From Streptomyces sp. DG1A-41 (lineage in GTDB: Bacteria > Actinomycetota > Actinomycetes > Streptomycetales > Streptomycetaceae): 64,000 nt of DNA. The first letter of the stretch is position 1. Every line of letters begins with the position of its first letter. Of this stretch, positions 41,938 through 49,783 are shown piece by piece. The stretch spans positions 124,001 through 188,000 of the forward strand of contig NZ_CP146350.1 of assembly GCF_037055355.1 (NCBI RefSeq), read 5' to 3'. The position numbers were made by a program, and so were the translations under genes. The notes below the pieces were generated by a model that was not told the DNA's origin, searched no databases, and was given only the letters and a program-made list of their open reading frames with translations.

Positions 41938-42296
41938 CCGGCCGCCGAGGCGGCCGTCCCCTGGTTCCCGCGTATCTGTCGACCGGCGGAGTGGCCCGGC
42001 CCAGCCGTGCCCATCTGGAGCGGCTGTCGGTCCTCACCGGCAGCGGCGAGCCGGCTCCCGCCGATCTGCCCGCCGCGCAGGCGACCCTGCTGGAGGAACT
42101 GGAGTACGGATCGCTGACGGTGGTGGAGGCCGCGGCCCTGCTGCGGCTGCCGGTCTCCGCCGTGATGGTGCTGGCCGCCGACCTCATCGACCGTGGCCTG
42201 GTGCTGGCCCGCGCGCCGATCCCGCCCGCCCGGCGTTTCGACCCCGACCTGCTGAAGAGAGTGGCCGATGGCCTCCGCGACCTCAAGCACCCTTGA
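41934..42296 (+). CDS. cvnC: DUF742 protein of the conservon (CvnC-like)
   Basis: 120-aa DUF742 protein with a winged-helix-like core: RPLVPAYLSTGGVARPSRAH, then LEELEYGSLTVVEAAALLRL, PVSAVMVLAADLIDRGLVLA and the conserved end DPDLLKRVADGLRDL. It is the third conservon component. The start overlaps the cvnB stop by 4 nt and the 3' end overlaps the cvnD start by 29 nt. Confidence 0.93.
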   Translation: MTGRRGGRPLVPAYLSTGGVARPSRAHLERLSVLTGSGEPAPADLPAAQATLLEELEYGSLTVVEAAALLRLPVSAVMVLAADLIDRGLVLARAPIPPARRFDPDLLKRVADGLRDLKHP

Positions 42297-42894
42297 CACC
42301 GCCGCCGGCGGCAACGGCATCCATCTCCCGGACACCGCCCGCGACCTGGTGAAGATCCTGGTCACGGGGCCGTTCGGGGCGGGCAAGACCACCCTCATCG
42401 GCTCCGTCTCGGAGATCCTCCCGCTGCACACGGAGGAGCGGCTCACCGAGGCGTCCGCGCGGGTCGACGATCTCGCCGGGGCCCGGGACAAGTCGACCAC
42501 CACGGTCGCCATCGACTTCGGCCGGATCAGCCTGCCGGGCGACATCGTGCTGTATCTGTTCGGCACGCCCGGCCAGGAGCGGTTCCGGTCACTGTGGGAC
42601 GACATCGCCCACGGGGCGCTGGGCGCGCTCGTGCTGGTCGACACCCGCCGGATCGACGCCTCGTTCGACGTGCTCGGACTGGTGGAGGAGACCGGACTGC
42701 CGTACGCGGTCGCCTTCAACACCTTTCCGGACGCGCCCCGGCACCACACGCCCGAGCAGTTGCGCGCCGCCCTGGACCTGGACCCGACCACCCCGATGGT
42801 GACCTGCGACGCGCGGGAGGCGAACTCCTCGGTCGACTCCCTGCTCGCCCTGGTCCAGCACCTGATCGACCACCGACCCGCGGAGCACCGGTGA
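42268..42894 (+). CDS. cvnD: Conservon GTP-binding protein (CvnD-like)
   Basis: Small Ras-like GTPase of conservons (208 aa). The P-loop is TGPFGAGKTTLIG (about 33-45), the switch region has KSTTTVAIDFGRISLPGD, and the G3 motif is LFGTPGQERFRSLWDD. LVLVDTRR and VAFNTFPDAP occupy the positions of the G4 base-recognition region, without a classical NKxD. It probably cycles between the CvnA/B/C complex and effectors. The start lies within cvnC, and the stop overlaps the P450 start (GTGA). Confidence 0.93.
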   Translation: MASATSSTLDTAAGGNGIHLPDTARDLVKILVTGPFGAGKTTLIGSVSEILPLHTEERLTEASARVDDLAGARDKSTTTVAIDFGRISLPGDIVLYLFGTPGQERFRSLWDDIAHGALGALVLVDTRRIDASFDVLGLVEETGLPYAVAFNTFPDAPRHHTPEQLRAALDLDPTTPMVTCDAREANSSVDSLLALVQHLIDHRPAEHR

Positions 42895-44129
42895 CCCACC
42901 CGTCCCCTGCCGAGCAGGCCTTCTCCCTCGCGGCGCCCGTGCGCCTGTGGGAGGACGGCTTCGCCCGCGACCCCCGCCCGTACTACGCCGCCCTGCGCAC
43001 CCACGGCCCGGTCGGCTGGGCGGAACTCGCGCCCGGTGTGCCGGCGTACGTCGTCACGGACCGGCGGGCGGCTCTGGATCTGCTGCACGACACGAAGACG
43101 TTCTCACACGATCCCCGGCCCTGGGAGGCGACCGTCCCCGACGACTCGCCGGTGCTCGGGATGATGCGCTGGCGGCCCAACACGCTGTTCGCCGACGGTG
43201 CCGCCCACATCCGCTACCGCACCACGCTGATCGACGCCTTCGATCTGGTGGAGCCGCACGACCTGCGGGCCCGGGTGCACCGGGCGGTGCATCTGCTCGT
43301 GAGCCGGATCGGGCCGCGCGGCGAGGCCGACCTGGTGGGCGAGTTCACCAGGCCGCTGATGGCACTGGTGTTCAACAGCCTGTTCGGGCTGCCGGACAGC
43401 GCGAGCGACCGGCTCGACGCCGCGCTCGGCAAGCTGATCGAGGGCGGCGCGCAGGCGGGGCAGGGCGAGGCGGAGTACGCCGGGTACGTGCTGGAGCTGA
43501 TCGCGGCGAAGGCCGAGCGGCGCGGCGACGACCTGCCGAGCTGGCTGCTGGACCATCCGGCGGGGCTGACCCCCGAGGAGGTCACCTGGCAGGTGTTCCT
43601 CACGCTCGGCGCGGGACACGAGCCGACGGCCAACCTGGTGTCCAACGCGCTGTCCAGGATCCTCGGCAACCCGGACTACTACTCGACGCTCACCAGCGGC
43701 GCCCGCCCGGTGACGGACGCGGTGCTGGAGGTGTTGCACCACGAGACACCGCTCGCCAACTACGGCATCCACTACGCCCGCACACCCGTCACCTTCCATG
43801 GTGTGTGGATCAGGGCCGCGGTGCCTGTGGTGATCTCGTACGGGGCGCTCGCGCAGGCCACCGAGCAGGAGCGCGGCGCGGACCGTCACCCGGGCGACGC
43901 CTCCCACCTGTCCTGGTCGGCGGGCCCGCACGCCTGCCCGGTCAAGCAGCACACCCTGCTCATCGCCACCGAGGCGATCGAACGGCTCACCCAGTGGCTG
44001 CCCGACCTCGAACCCGTGCTGCCCCGCGAGCGCCTCACCTGGCGGCCCGGCCCGTTCCACCGGTCGCTGACGGCGCTGCCCGTCCGCTTCAGCCCCCGCT
44101 CCCCCGACCAGCCAGGAGGACGTCCGTGA
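42891..44129 (+). CDS. Conservon-linked cytochrome P450 lacking ExxR (CYP157-like)
   Basis: Cytochrome P450 of 412 aa from GTG 42891, overlapping the cvnD stop. The heme cysteine is at about 349 in SWSAGPHACPVK, where the usual Phe of FGxGxHxCxG is Trp and the Gly after Cys is replaced. The I-helix is LTLGAGHEPTANLVS. The K-helix, normally ExxR, reads VLEVLHHETPLANY: Glu is present but the Arg position is His. Published work describes the Streptomyces CYP157 family, typically conservon-linked and paired with CYP154, as lacking ExxR, and this gene fits that group. Its substrate is unknown and it may be regulatory rather than a typical monooxygenase. Confidence 0.88.
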   Translation: MTHPSPAEQAFSLAAPVRLWEDGFARDPRPYYAALRTHGPVGWAELAPGVPAYVVTDRRAALDLLHDTKTFSHDPRPWEATVPDDSPVLGMMRWRPNTLFADGAAHIRYRTTLIDAFDLVEPHDLRARVHRAVHLLVSRIGPRGEADLVGEFTRPLMALVFNSLFGLPDSASDRLDAALGKLIEGGAQAGQGEAEYAGYVLELIAAKAERRGDDLPSWLLDHPAGLTPEEVTWQVFLTLGAGHEPTANLVSNALSRILGNPDYYSTLTSGARPVTDAVLEVLHHETPLANYGIHYARTPVTFHGVWIRAAVPVVISYGALAQATEQERGADRHPGDASHLSWSAGPHACPVKQHTLLIATEAIERLTQWLPDLEPVLPRERLTWRPGPFHRSLTALPVRFSPRSPDQPGGRP

Positions 44130-45352
44130 CCGTGACCGACCGCATCGCCCTCGACCCGTTGGGCGCCGACATCGCCGCCGAGAGCGCCCGGCTGCGCGCC
44201 CTCGGCCCGATCGTGCCCGTGGAGCTGCCCGGTGGGATCCCCGCCTGGGCGCCCACGCGCTACGGCACGCTGAAGGAACTCATCCTCGACCCGCGGGTCA
44301 GCAAGGACCCGCGGCTGCACTGGCGGCTGTGGCCCGAGATCGGCGAACATCCGTCCTGGGCCTGGATCCTGGGCTGGGTGGGCGTGGTCAACATGCTCTC
44401 CACCTACGGCACGGACCACACGCGGCTGCGCAAGCTGGTGGCGCCCAGCTTCACGCACCGCCGCACCGAGGCGATGCGGCCCCGGGTGACGGCGATCACC
44501 GAGGAGCTGCTGGACGCGCTCGACGCGGCCGACGGCGAGGTCGTGGACCTCAAGGCGGGGTTCGCCCATCCGCTGCCGATGCGGATCATCTGCGAACTGT
44601 TCGGCGTGCCGGATGAGTTGCGGGAGGACACCGGCCGTCTCGTCGCGGCCATCATGGACACCTCCGATACGAGCCCGGAACACGCGGCGTCCGTCCAGCA
44701 GCAGATCGGCACGGTGCTGCCCGCACTGATCGCGCACAAGGCAGCGCACCCCGGTGACGACCTGACCACCGAGCTGATCCGGGTCCGCGACGAGGACGGC
44801 GACCGGCTCGGCGACGAGGAGCTGCTGTACACGCTGCTCCTGGTCATCGGGGCCGGCTTCGAGACCACCGTCAATCTCATCGGCAACGCGGCCGTCGCCC
44901 TGCTGCGCCACCCAGAGCAGCTCGCCGCCGTACGGACCGGGGAGATCGGCTGGGACGCCGTGATCGACGAGACGCTGCGCGCGCACCCGTCGATCGCCTC
45001 GTTGCCGCTCCGGTTCGCCGTCACCGACCTCCCCGTCGGCGACGTCACGATCCCGGCAGGCGACGCCATCATCACGACGTACGCCGCCGCGGGCTTCGAC
45101 CCCGAGCACTACGGACCGGACGCCGACGTCTTCGACGCCACGCGCGCCGCCGACGACCATCTGGCGTTCGGGATCGGCGTCCACCGCTGCATCGGGGCAC
45201 CCCTGGCCCGGCTGGAGGCGCTGACCGCGCTGCCGGCGCTGTTCGACCGGTTCCCGGGCCTGAGCCTGGCCGCCGGTGACGAGGGCCTGCGGCAGGTGCC
45301 GTCCTTCATCGCCATCGGCTGGCAGGAGATTCCGGTGCGGCTGCGGGGCTGA
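44126..45352 (+). CDS. Cytochrome P450 (CYP154-like), last gene of the conservon
   Basis: Canonical P450 of 408 aa starting at GTG 44126, overlapping the previous stop, with AGGAGGA upstream. The heme motif FGIGVHRCIGAPLARLEA is complete. The K-helix is DETLRAHPSI (ExxR present) and the I-helix LLVIGAGFETTVNLIGN. The substrate-recognition start (RALGPIVPVELPGGIPAW) and PSFIAIGWQEIPVRL at the end match the CYP154/105-like Streptomyces group. It is paired with the ExxR-less P450, the arrangement known for CYP157-CYP154 in S. coelicolor conservons. Substrate unknown. Confidence 0.92.
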   Translation: MTVTDRIALDPLGADIAAESARLRALGPIVPVELPGGIPAWAPTRYGTLKELILDPRVSKDPRLHWRLWPEIGEHPSWAWILGWVGVVNMLSTYGTDHTRLRKLVAPSFTHRRTEAMRPRVTAITEELLDALDAADGEVVDLKAGFAHPLPMRIICELFGVPDELREDTGRLVAAIMDTSDTSPEHAASVQQQIGTVLPALIAHKAAHPGDDLTTELIRVRDEDGDRLGDEELLYTLLLVIGAGFETTVNLIGNAAVALLRHPEQLAAVRTGEIGWDAVIDETLRAHPSIASLPLRFAVTDLPVGDVTIPAGDAIITTYAAAGFDPEHYGPDADVFDATRAADDHLAFGIGVHRCIGAPLARLEALTALPALFDRFPGLSLAAGDEGLRQVPSFIAIGWQEIPVRLRG

Positions 45353-45396
45353 TTCACCAGGAGGGACGCCGCCTCACCGGGCAGCTCGCGGGAGCG

Positions 45397-45419
45397 CGAC
45401 CGGTCCCCCGTTCCGGTCG
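45397..45419. terminator. Possible terminator after the conservon
   Basis: CGACCGG (45397-45403) pairs with CCGGTCG (45413-45419); a short stem 44 nt after the last P450 stop, between convergent genes. Confidence 0.35.
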
Positions 45420-45582
45420 AGCCCCCGCGGCTCGTCGAACCTACGTCCATGGCAGAGCCCTTGTGAATCGCGTCGATGCCCGTTGCACGCTCAACAGGGC
45501 TCACCCGTGCACAGTTGAGTCCGGATGGCCCGGTTTCGTCCCCCGAAAGCTGGCCAACCGGTTGCCCCGGGGGGCGAGCGGG

Positions 45583-47076
45583 TCAGTCGTGGCGGCGGAA
45601 AACCGGCGGGTCGAGGTCACCGACGGCCAGGTGGGCCAGCACGACCTCGTACAGGTCGGTGCCCGCGGCGAGGAGCTGGCGTTCCAGGACGGGTTCGGCG
45701 CTGCGGACGTGCTCGCGCACGGTCTGCGCGTGCATGCCCAGGGCCTGCGCGGCCCGTTCGGCGTTGCCGCCGGCGGCGATCCAGGCGCGCAGTGTCCGGC
45801 GCGGGTTCCTCGCGTCCGCGTCCAGCCGACCCAGCAGGTTCTGTGCCCAGGTGCGCAGGGCGGGCCCGGACAGCAGGTCGGAGAGCCGGAGCGCGGAGTC
45901 CTCGGCGTCGTCGGTGAACGGGGCGTCGGGCAGCCCGATCCGGGTGTTGAGAGCCAGGTGGACGACGGCCCGGACGGTGAGGTCGGCGAAGTCGGTGCCG
46001 AGCAGGGCTTCCACGCGTTCCATCCGGGCGCGGACGGTGTTGCGGCTGACGCCGAGGACCTTGGCGGTGTTGACGGCGGTGAACTCCAGGCCGAGGCGCG
46101 TGGTGGCGAGGAGTTCGGCGCGGGTGTGGTGCGGGAGGGTGTCGAGCGGGCGCAGTACGCGGGCGGTCCAGCCGCGCAGCGCCTCCGGGTCCATGAGGCG
46201 TTCGGGGTGGGTGCGCTCGGCGTAGACCGCGGTCTTGTCGGGCCGGAAGTGGGCGACGGCCAGGGCGCTGACGGCCTGTCCGTAGGCGGTGGCGGTGCGG
46301 GCGAGGCTCTGCCGGACGCTGCCGCCGAGGAAGATGTCCGGGTACCGGCCGACCAGTGACCGCAGCGCCTCGCCGGTGGTGTCGCGGGGGCAGACGACGA
46401 TCACATGGCCGTCCATGGCCGGGCAGCGCACGACCAGGGCCTCCTCCCCGGTGTTGTCCAGGCACTCCTCGGCGACCCGGTCGCGCAGGGCGGGGTCGGA
46501 CTCGACGACGTACACGCACGCCGTGTCGGCGTCGAGCAGCCCGGGCCAGAGGCCGGCGGCGACGCGGCGGGCGGCGATGGTGTCCTCGACCATCAGCAGT
46601 TGCAGGATCGCCAGGCGCAGGTCGGAGGTGGCCCGCCGGAGCCGGTGCCCGGCCGCGGTCGACTCGCGCGCGCTCAGCAGGAGTTCGATCACCTGGGCGG
46701 TGTGCATGACGATGTCGGCGGCCCGGCGGTCGAAGGGGATCTCGCGGGAGACGGCCAGGACGCAGGTGTGGGACGGGTGTTCCACCCTGACCAGGCGCAG
46801 GTGGCGCTCCCGGCTCTCCCAGGCGGCGGAGGCGATCCGGCCGGCGGTGATGTCCGTGACGAGGTCCTCGTCGAGCGGGAGGCGGGTTCCGGCGATGAGG
46901 TTCCCGGCGGCGTCCTGAAGGGCCACGGACCCGCGCAGGGCACCGGAGAGCCAGCCCACGAGCCTGCGCACGTCGCGACCCGCCGGGCGCAGGTGTTCGA
47001 GCAGTTCCTCCGCCCATCCCGGGCCCGGCCCGGCCGGTGTCTCGCGCTGCCGGTTCCCGTCCTCTCGGCCAGCCAC
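45583..47076 (-). CDS. PucR-like transcriptional regulator with two C-terminal HTH blocks
   Basis: About 497 aa from a GTG at 47076 with GGGGGAAGG upstream; a GTG at 47103 is an alternative. The N-terminal half is GAF-like (GNLIAGTRLPLDEDLVTDI, LVRVEHPSHTCVLAVSREI). Two helix-turn-helix stretches follow in tandem: TAKVLGVSRNTVRARMERVE (about 345-385) and, 85 residues later, RAAQALGMHAQTVREHVRSA. PucR/CdaR regulators usually have one such C-terminal HTH. Many PucR-like proteins are metabolite-responsive activators. It is convergent with the conservon; target unknown. Confidence 0.82.
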   Translation of the reverse strand: MAGREDGNRQRETPAGPGPGWAEELLEHLRPAGRDVRRLVGWLSGALRGSVALQDAAGNLIAGTRLPLDEDLVTDITAGRIASAAWESRERHLRLVRVEHPSHTCVLAVSREIPFDRRAADIVMHTAQVIELLLSARESTAAGHRLRRATSDLRLAILQLLMVEDTIAARRVAAGLWPGLLDADTACVYVVESDPALRDRVAEECLDNTGEEALVVRCPAMDGHVIVVCPRDTTGEALRSLVGRYPDIFLGGSVRQSLARTATAYGQAVSALAVAHFRPDKTAVYAERTHPERLMDPEALRGWTARVLRPLDTLPHHTRAELLATTRLGLEFTAVNTAKVLGVSRNTVRARMERVEALLGTDFADLTVRAVVHLALNTRIGLPDAPFTDDAEDSALRLSDLLSGPALRTWAQNLLGRLDADARNPRRTLRAWIAAGGNAERAAQALGMHAQTVREHVRSAEPVLERQLLAAGTDLYEVVLAHLAVGDLDPPVFRRHD

Positions 47077-47239
47077 CTCGGCCTTCCCCCTCGCTCCTCG
47101 CACCGCCTCCGGCGCACCGGTCGGGGACGTTACCTCACACGTCCCCGCTCTCTTCCCGGGCGGACCACGCCGGGCGCCCGCCCACGGGCCGACACCCGCC
47201 CTGCGCCGCCGCACCGCGCGGGCGGCATAAGCTCGGCGG

Positions 47240-47860
47240 ATGGCGAAGTACTACGACGTGCACCCCGACAACCCCCAGCCCCGCACCATCGGCCAGATCG
47301 CCGACAGCATCCGTGCGGACGCTCTTGTCGCCTACCCCACGGACTCCTGTTACGCACTGGGCTGCCGCCTGGGCAGCCGTGACGGGATCGAGCGGATCCG
47401 GGCGATCCGCAAGCTGGACGACCGGCACCACTTCACCCTCGTGTGCCAGGACTTCGCGCAGCTCGGCCAGTTCGTGCGGATCGACAACGACGTGTTCCGC
47501 GCGATCAAGGCGTCGACGCCCGGCAGCTACACGTTCATCCTGCCCGCGACGAAGGAGGTGCCACGCATGCTCCAGCATCCCAAGAAGAAGACGGTCGGCG
47601 TGCGGATCCCCGCCCACGTCGTCACCCAGGCCCTGCTCGCCGAGCTCGGTGAGCCGCTGCTGTCCAGCACCCTGCTGCTGCCCGGCGAGGAGGAGCCGAT
47701 GACGCAGGGCTGGGAGATCAAGGACCTGCTCGACCACGTGCTGGACGGGGTGGTCGACTCCGGTGACTGCGGCACCGAGCCGACGACGGTGATCGACTTC
47801 TCCGGCGGTGAGGCCGAGATCGTGCGGCACGGCGCGGGCGACACGTCACGCTTCCAGTAA
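47240..47860 (+). CDS. YciO/YrdC-type threonylcarbamoyl-AMP synthase family protein
   Basis: 206-aa cytoplasmic protein of the Sua5/YciO/YrdC family. The signature LVAYPTDSCYALGCRLG and IRAIRKLDDRHHFTLVCQDF build the ATP/threonine-binding fold. GSYTFILPATKEVPRML, KTVGVRIPAHVV and PLLSSTLLLPGEEEP complete it. Length and the RKLDDRHHFTLVC segment place it with the YciO group rather than with essential TsaC, so it may be an accessory enzyme. It is divergent from the PucR-like regulator. Confidence 0.88.
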   Translation: MAKYYDVHPDNPQPRTIGQIADSIRADALVAYPTDSCYALGCRLGSRDGIERIRAIRKLDDRHHFTLVCQDFAQLGQFVRIDNDVFRAIKASTPGSYTFILPATKEVPRMLQHPKKKTVGVRIPAHVVTQALLAELGEPLLSSTLLLPGEEEPMTQGWEIKDLLDHVLDGVVDSGDCGTEPTTVIDFSGGEAEIVRHGAGDTSRFQ

Positions 47861-48004
47861 AGGGCGCGCCAAGGGGCGTTCACGGTTGCGCCGGGTGCCG
47901 GGGGTGGGCGAAATGCCCCGGGAAACGGCGTGTCACGATGACCATGATCCGCCCGGTCACGCGGACGGGTCCCTGGCCGACACCCGTAGAGAGGCAGCCC
48001 AGCC

Positions 48005-48760
48005 ATGACCGCCGTACAGGGAACCGCTGTCGACATTCCCACCGAGGACGGCACCGCCGACGCGTATCTGACCCGTCCCGCGGACGGGGCCGCCCACCCG
48101 GCGGTCCTGCTCTACATGGACGCCTTCGGACTGCGTCCGCGGCTGCGGTCCATGGCCGACCGGCTGGCCGGTGAGGGCTACACGGTGCTGGTGCCCAATG
48201 TGTTCTACCGGCATGGCCGCGCCCCGCTGTTCGAGCTGCCCGAGTTCATCGACCCGGGGGCGCGGCCGGAGATATTCGAGCGCATCATGCCGGTCATGCG
48301 GGCGCTGACGCCCGAACGGGCGATGCGGGACGCCGGTGCCTATCTGCGCCGGCTGGCCGAGTCGCCCGCGGTGGCCGACGGCCCGGTCGCGCTGACCGGC
48401 TACTGCATGGGGGCGCGCCTGTCGCTGCTCACGGCCGGGACCTACCCGGAGCGGGTCGCGGCCGCGGCCGGCTTCCACGGCGGGCGCCTGGCGACGGACA
48501 CGCCGGACAGCCCGCACCTGGTGGCCGGCAAGGTCACCGCCGAGCTGTACTTCGGCCACGCCGACCAGGACCCCTCGCTGCCCCAGGAGCAGATCGAGCG
48601 CCTGGAGGGGGCCCTGAACGCGGCGGGCGTCCGCCACCGGTGCGAGGTGTACCCGGGCGCGCCCCACGGTTTCACGCAGGCCGACACCGCGGCGTACCAC
48701 AAGGAGGCCGACGAGCGGCACTGGTCGGCCCTGCTCGACCTGCTGAAGCGCACATTCTGA
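48005..48760 (+). CDS. Dienelactone hydrolase family protein
   Basis: Alpha/beta hydrolase of 251 aa. The nucleophile is Cys134 in TGYCMGARLS, the acid is Asp187 or Asp189 in FGHADQDPSL, and the catalytic His is His221 in GAPHGFTQ, the Cys-Asp-His triad of dienelactone hydrolases. AVLLYMDAFGLRPRLRSMAD at about 33 is the other conserved segment. These enzymes open carboxymethylenebutenolide rings, but most actinobacterial members have unknown esterase substrates. It stands alone between the YciO and MHYT genes. Confidence 0.88.
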   Translation: MTAVQGTAVDIPTEDGTADAYLTRPADGAAHPAVLLYMDAFGLRPRLRSMADRLAGEGYTVLVPNVFYRHGRAPLFELPEFIDPGARPEIFERIMPVMRALTPERAMRDAGAYLRRLAESPAVADGPVALTGYCMGARLSLLTAGTYPERVAAAAGFHGGRLATDTPDSPHLVAGKVTAELYFGHADQDPSLPQEQIERLEGALNAAGVRHRCEVYPGAPHGFTQADTAAYHKEADERHWSALLDLLKRTF

Positions 48761-48879
48761 CCTCAATCGACTCCAGGTGAACAGAAGGTGGCGTCCTACC
48801 GACGGTAAGGGCTTGCCTTCCCGCGATCCCTGCGCGTAGACCTTGCTGAAACCAGCCATGACTCGGGGGGAGTTGGCTT

Positions 48880-49737
48880 ATGGACGGCACGGTCGACGGG
48901 TTCCGCTACGGTGCGGTGACTCCGGTGGCGGCCTATGTGATGGCCTGTCTGGGAGGGGCGCTGGGGCTGCGGTGCATCGTGCGCTCGCTGCTCGACACGC
49001 GGTCGTGGAAGCCCGGCTGGCTGGCGTTAGGCGCCGCCTCCATCGGGTGCGGCATCTGGACGATGCACTTCATCGCCATGATCGGCTTCCACGTGGAGGA
49101 GACCCGGGTCCGTTATGACGCGGCCACGACGGTGCTCAGTCTCGTCGTGGCCGTCGCCGTTGTGGGCATCGGCGTGTTCATCGTCGGCTGTCGCGGCACG
49201 GGCCGTGACACCCTGGCGGTCGCGGGGGTCGTCACGGGACTGGGGGTGGCGGCCATGCACTACCTGGGCATGGCGGCGATGCGGCTGCACGGCGACATCG
49301 GCTACGACCCGGTCGCTGTCGTCCTGTCCGTGCTGATCGCCATCGCCGCCGCGACCGCCGCGCTGTGGGCGGCCGTCACGATCCGCGGCTTCCTGGCGAG
49401 CGTCGGGGCGAGCCTGGTGATGGGCGTGGCGGTGTCCGGGATGCACTACACGGGCATGGCCGCCGTCAGCGTCCATGTCCACGACACGACCGGCGGGACG
49501 TGGGAGGGCGACTCGCCCCTGTCCTTGCTGCTGCCGATGCTGCTCGGGCCGGTCGTCTTCCTGCTGCTGGCCGGGGTCGTGGTCATGTTCGACCCGCTGC
49601 TGGTACACGGCGAGCGGGCCGGGAACCGGAGCCCCGCCCCGTCCCCGGACGCCTCCGCCGGTGTCCGGGCCGCCAACTCCGTTCCCGCACCGCGCACTTC
49701 GTGGCACGACACGGACTCGCACACCCGCGGCCGCTGA
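48880..49737 (+). CDS. MHYT-domain membrane sensor with a TTA codon
   Basis: Integral membrane protein (285 aa) with about seven hydrophobic segments and three MHYT-type motifs: WTMHFIAMIGF, AAMHYLGMAAM and SGMHYTGMAAV. MHYT domains are proposed copper-linked sensors of oxygen, CO or NO, usually fused to GGDEF/EAL or kinase domains. Here only a disordered Pro/Ala/Ser tail of about 55 residues follows. Leu50 is encoded by TTA (49027-49029), so expression should require bldA. ATG 48880 follows GGGGGGAG. It diverges from nothing obvious; the phosphoesterase starts 46 nt downstream. Confidence 0.9.
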   Translation: MDGTVDGFRYGAVTPVAAYVMACLGGALGLRCIVRSLLDTRSWKPGWLALGAASIGCGIWTMHFIAMIGFHVEETRVRYDAATTVLSLVVAVAVVGIGVFIVGCRGTGRDTLAVAGVVTGLGVAAMHYLGMAAMRLHGDIGYDPVAVVLSVLIAIAAATAALWAAVTIRGFLASVGASLVMGVAVSGMHYTGMAAVSVHVHDTTGGTWEGDSPLSLLLPMLLGPVVFLLLAGVVVMFDPLLVHGERAGNRSPAPSPDASAGVRAANSVPAPRTSWHDTDSHTRGR

Positions 49738-49783
49738 ACGACCCGACTGCGGACGGCTCGTGGATCGTTGTTACGGTGCAGCG

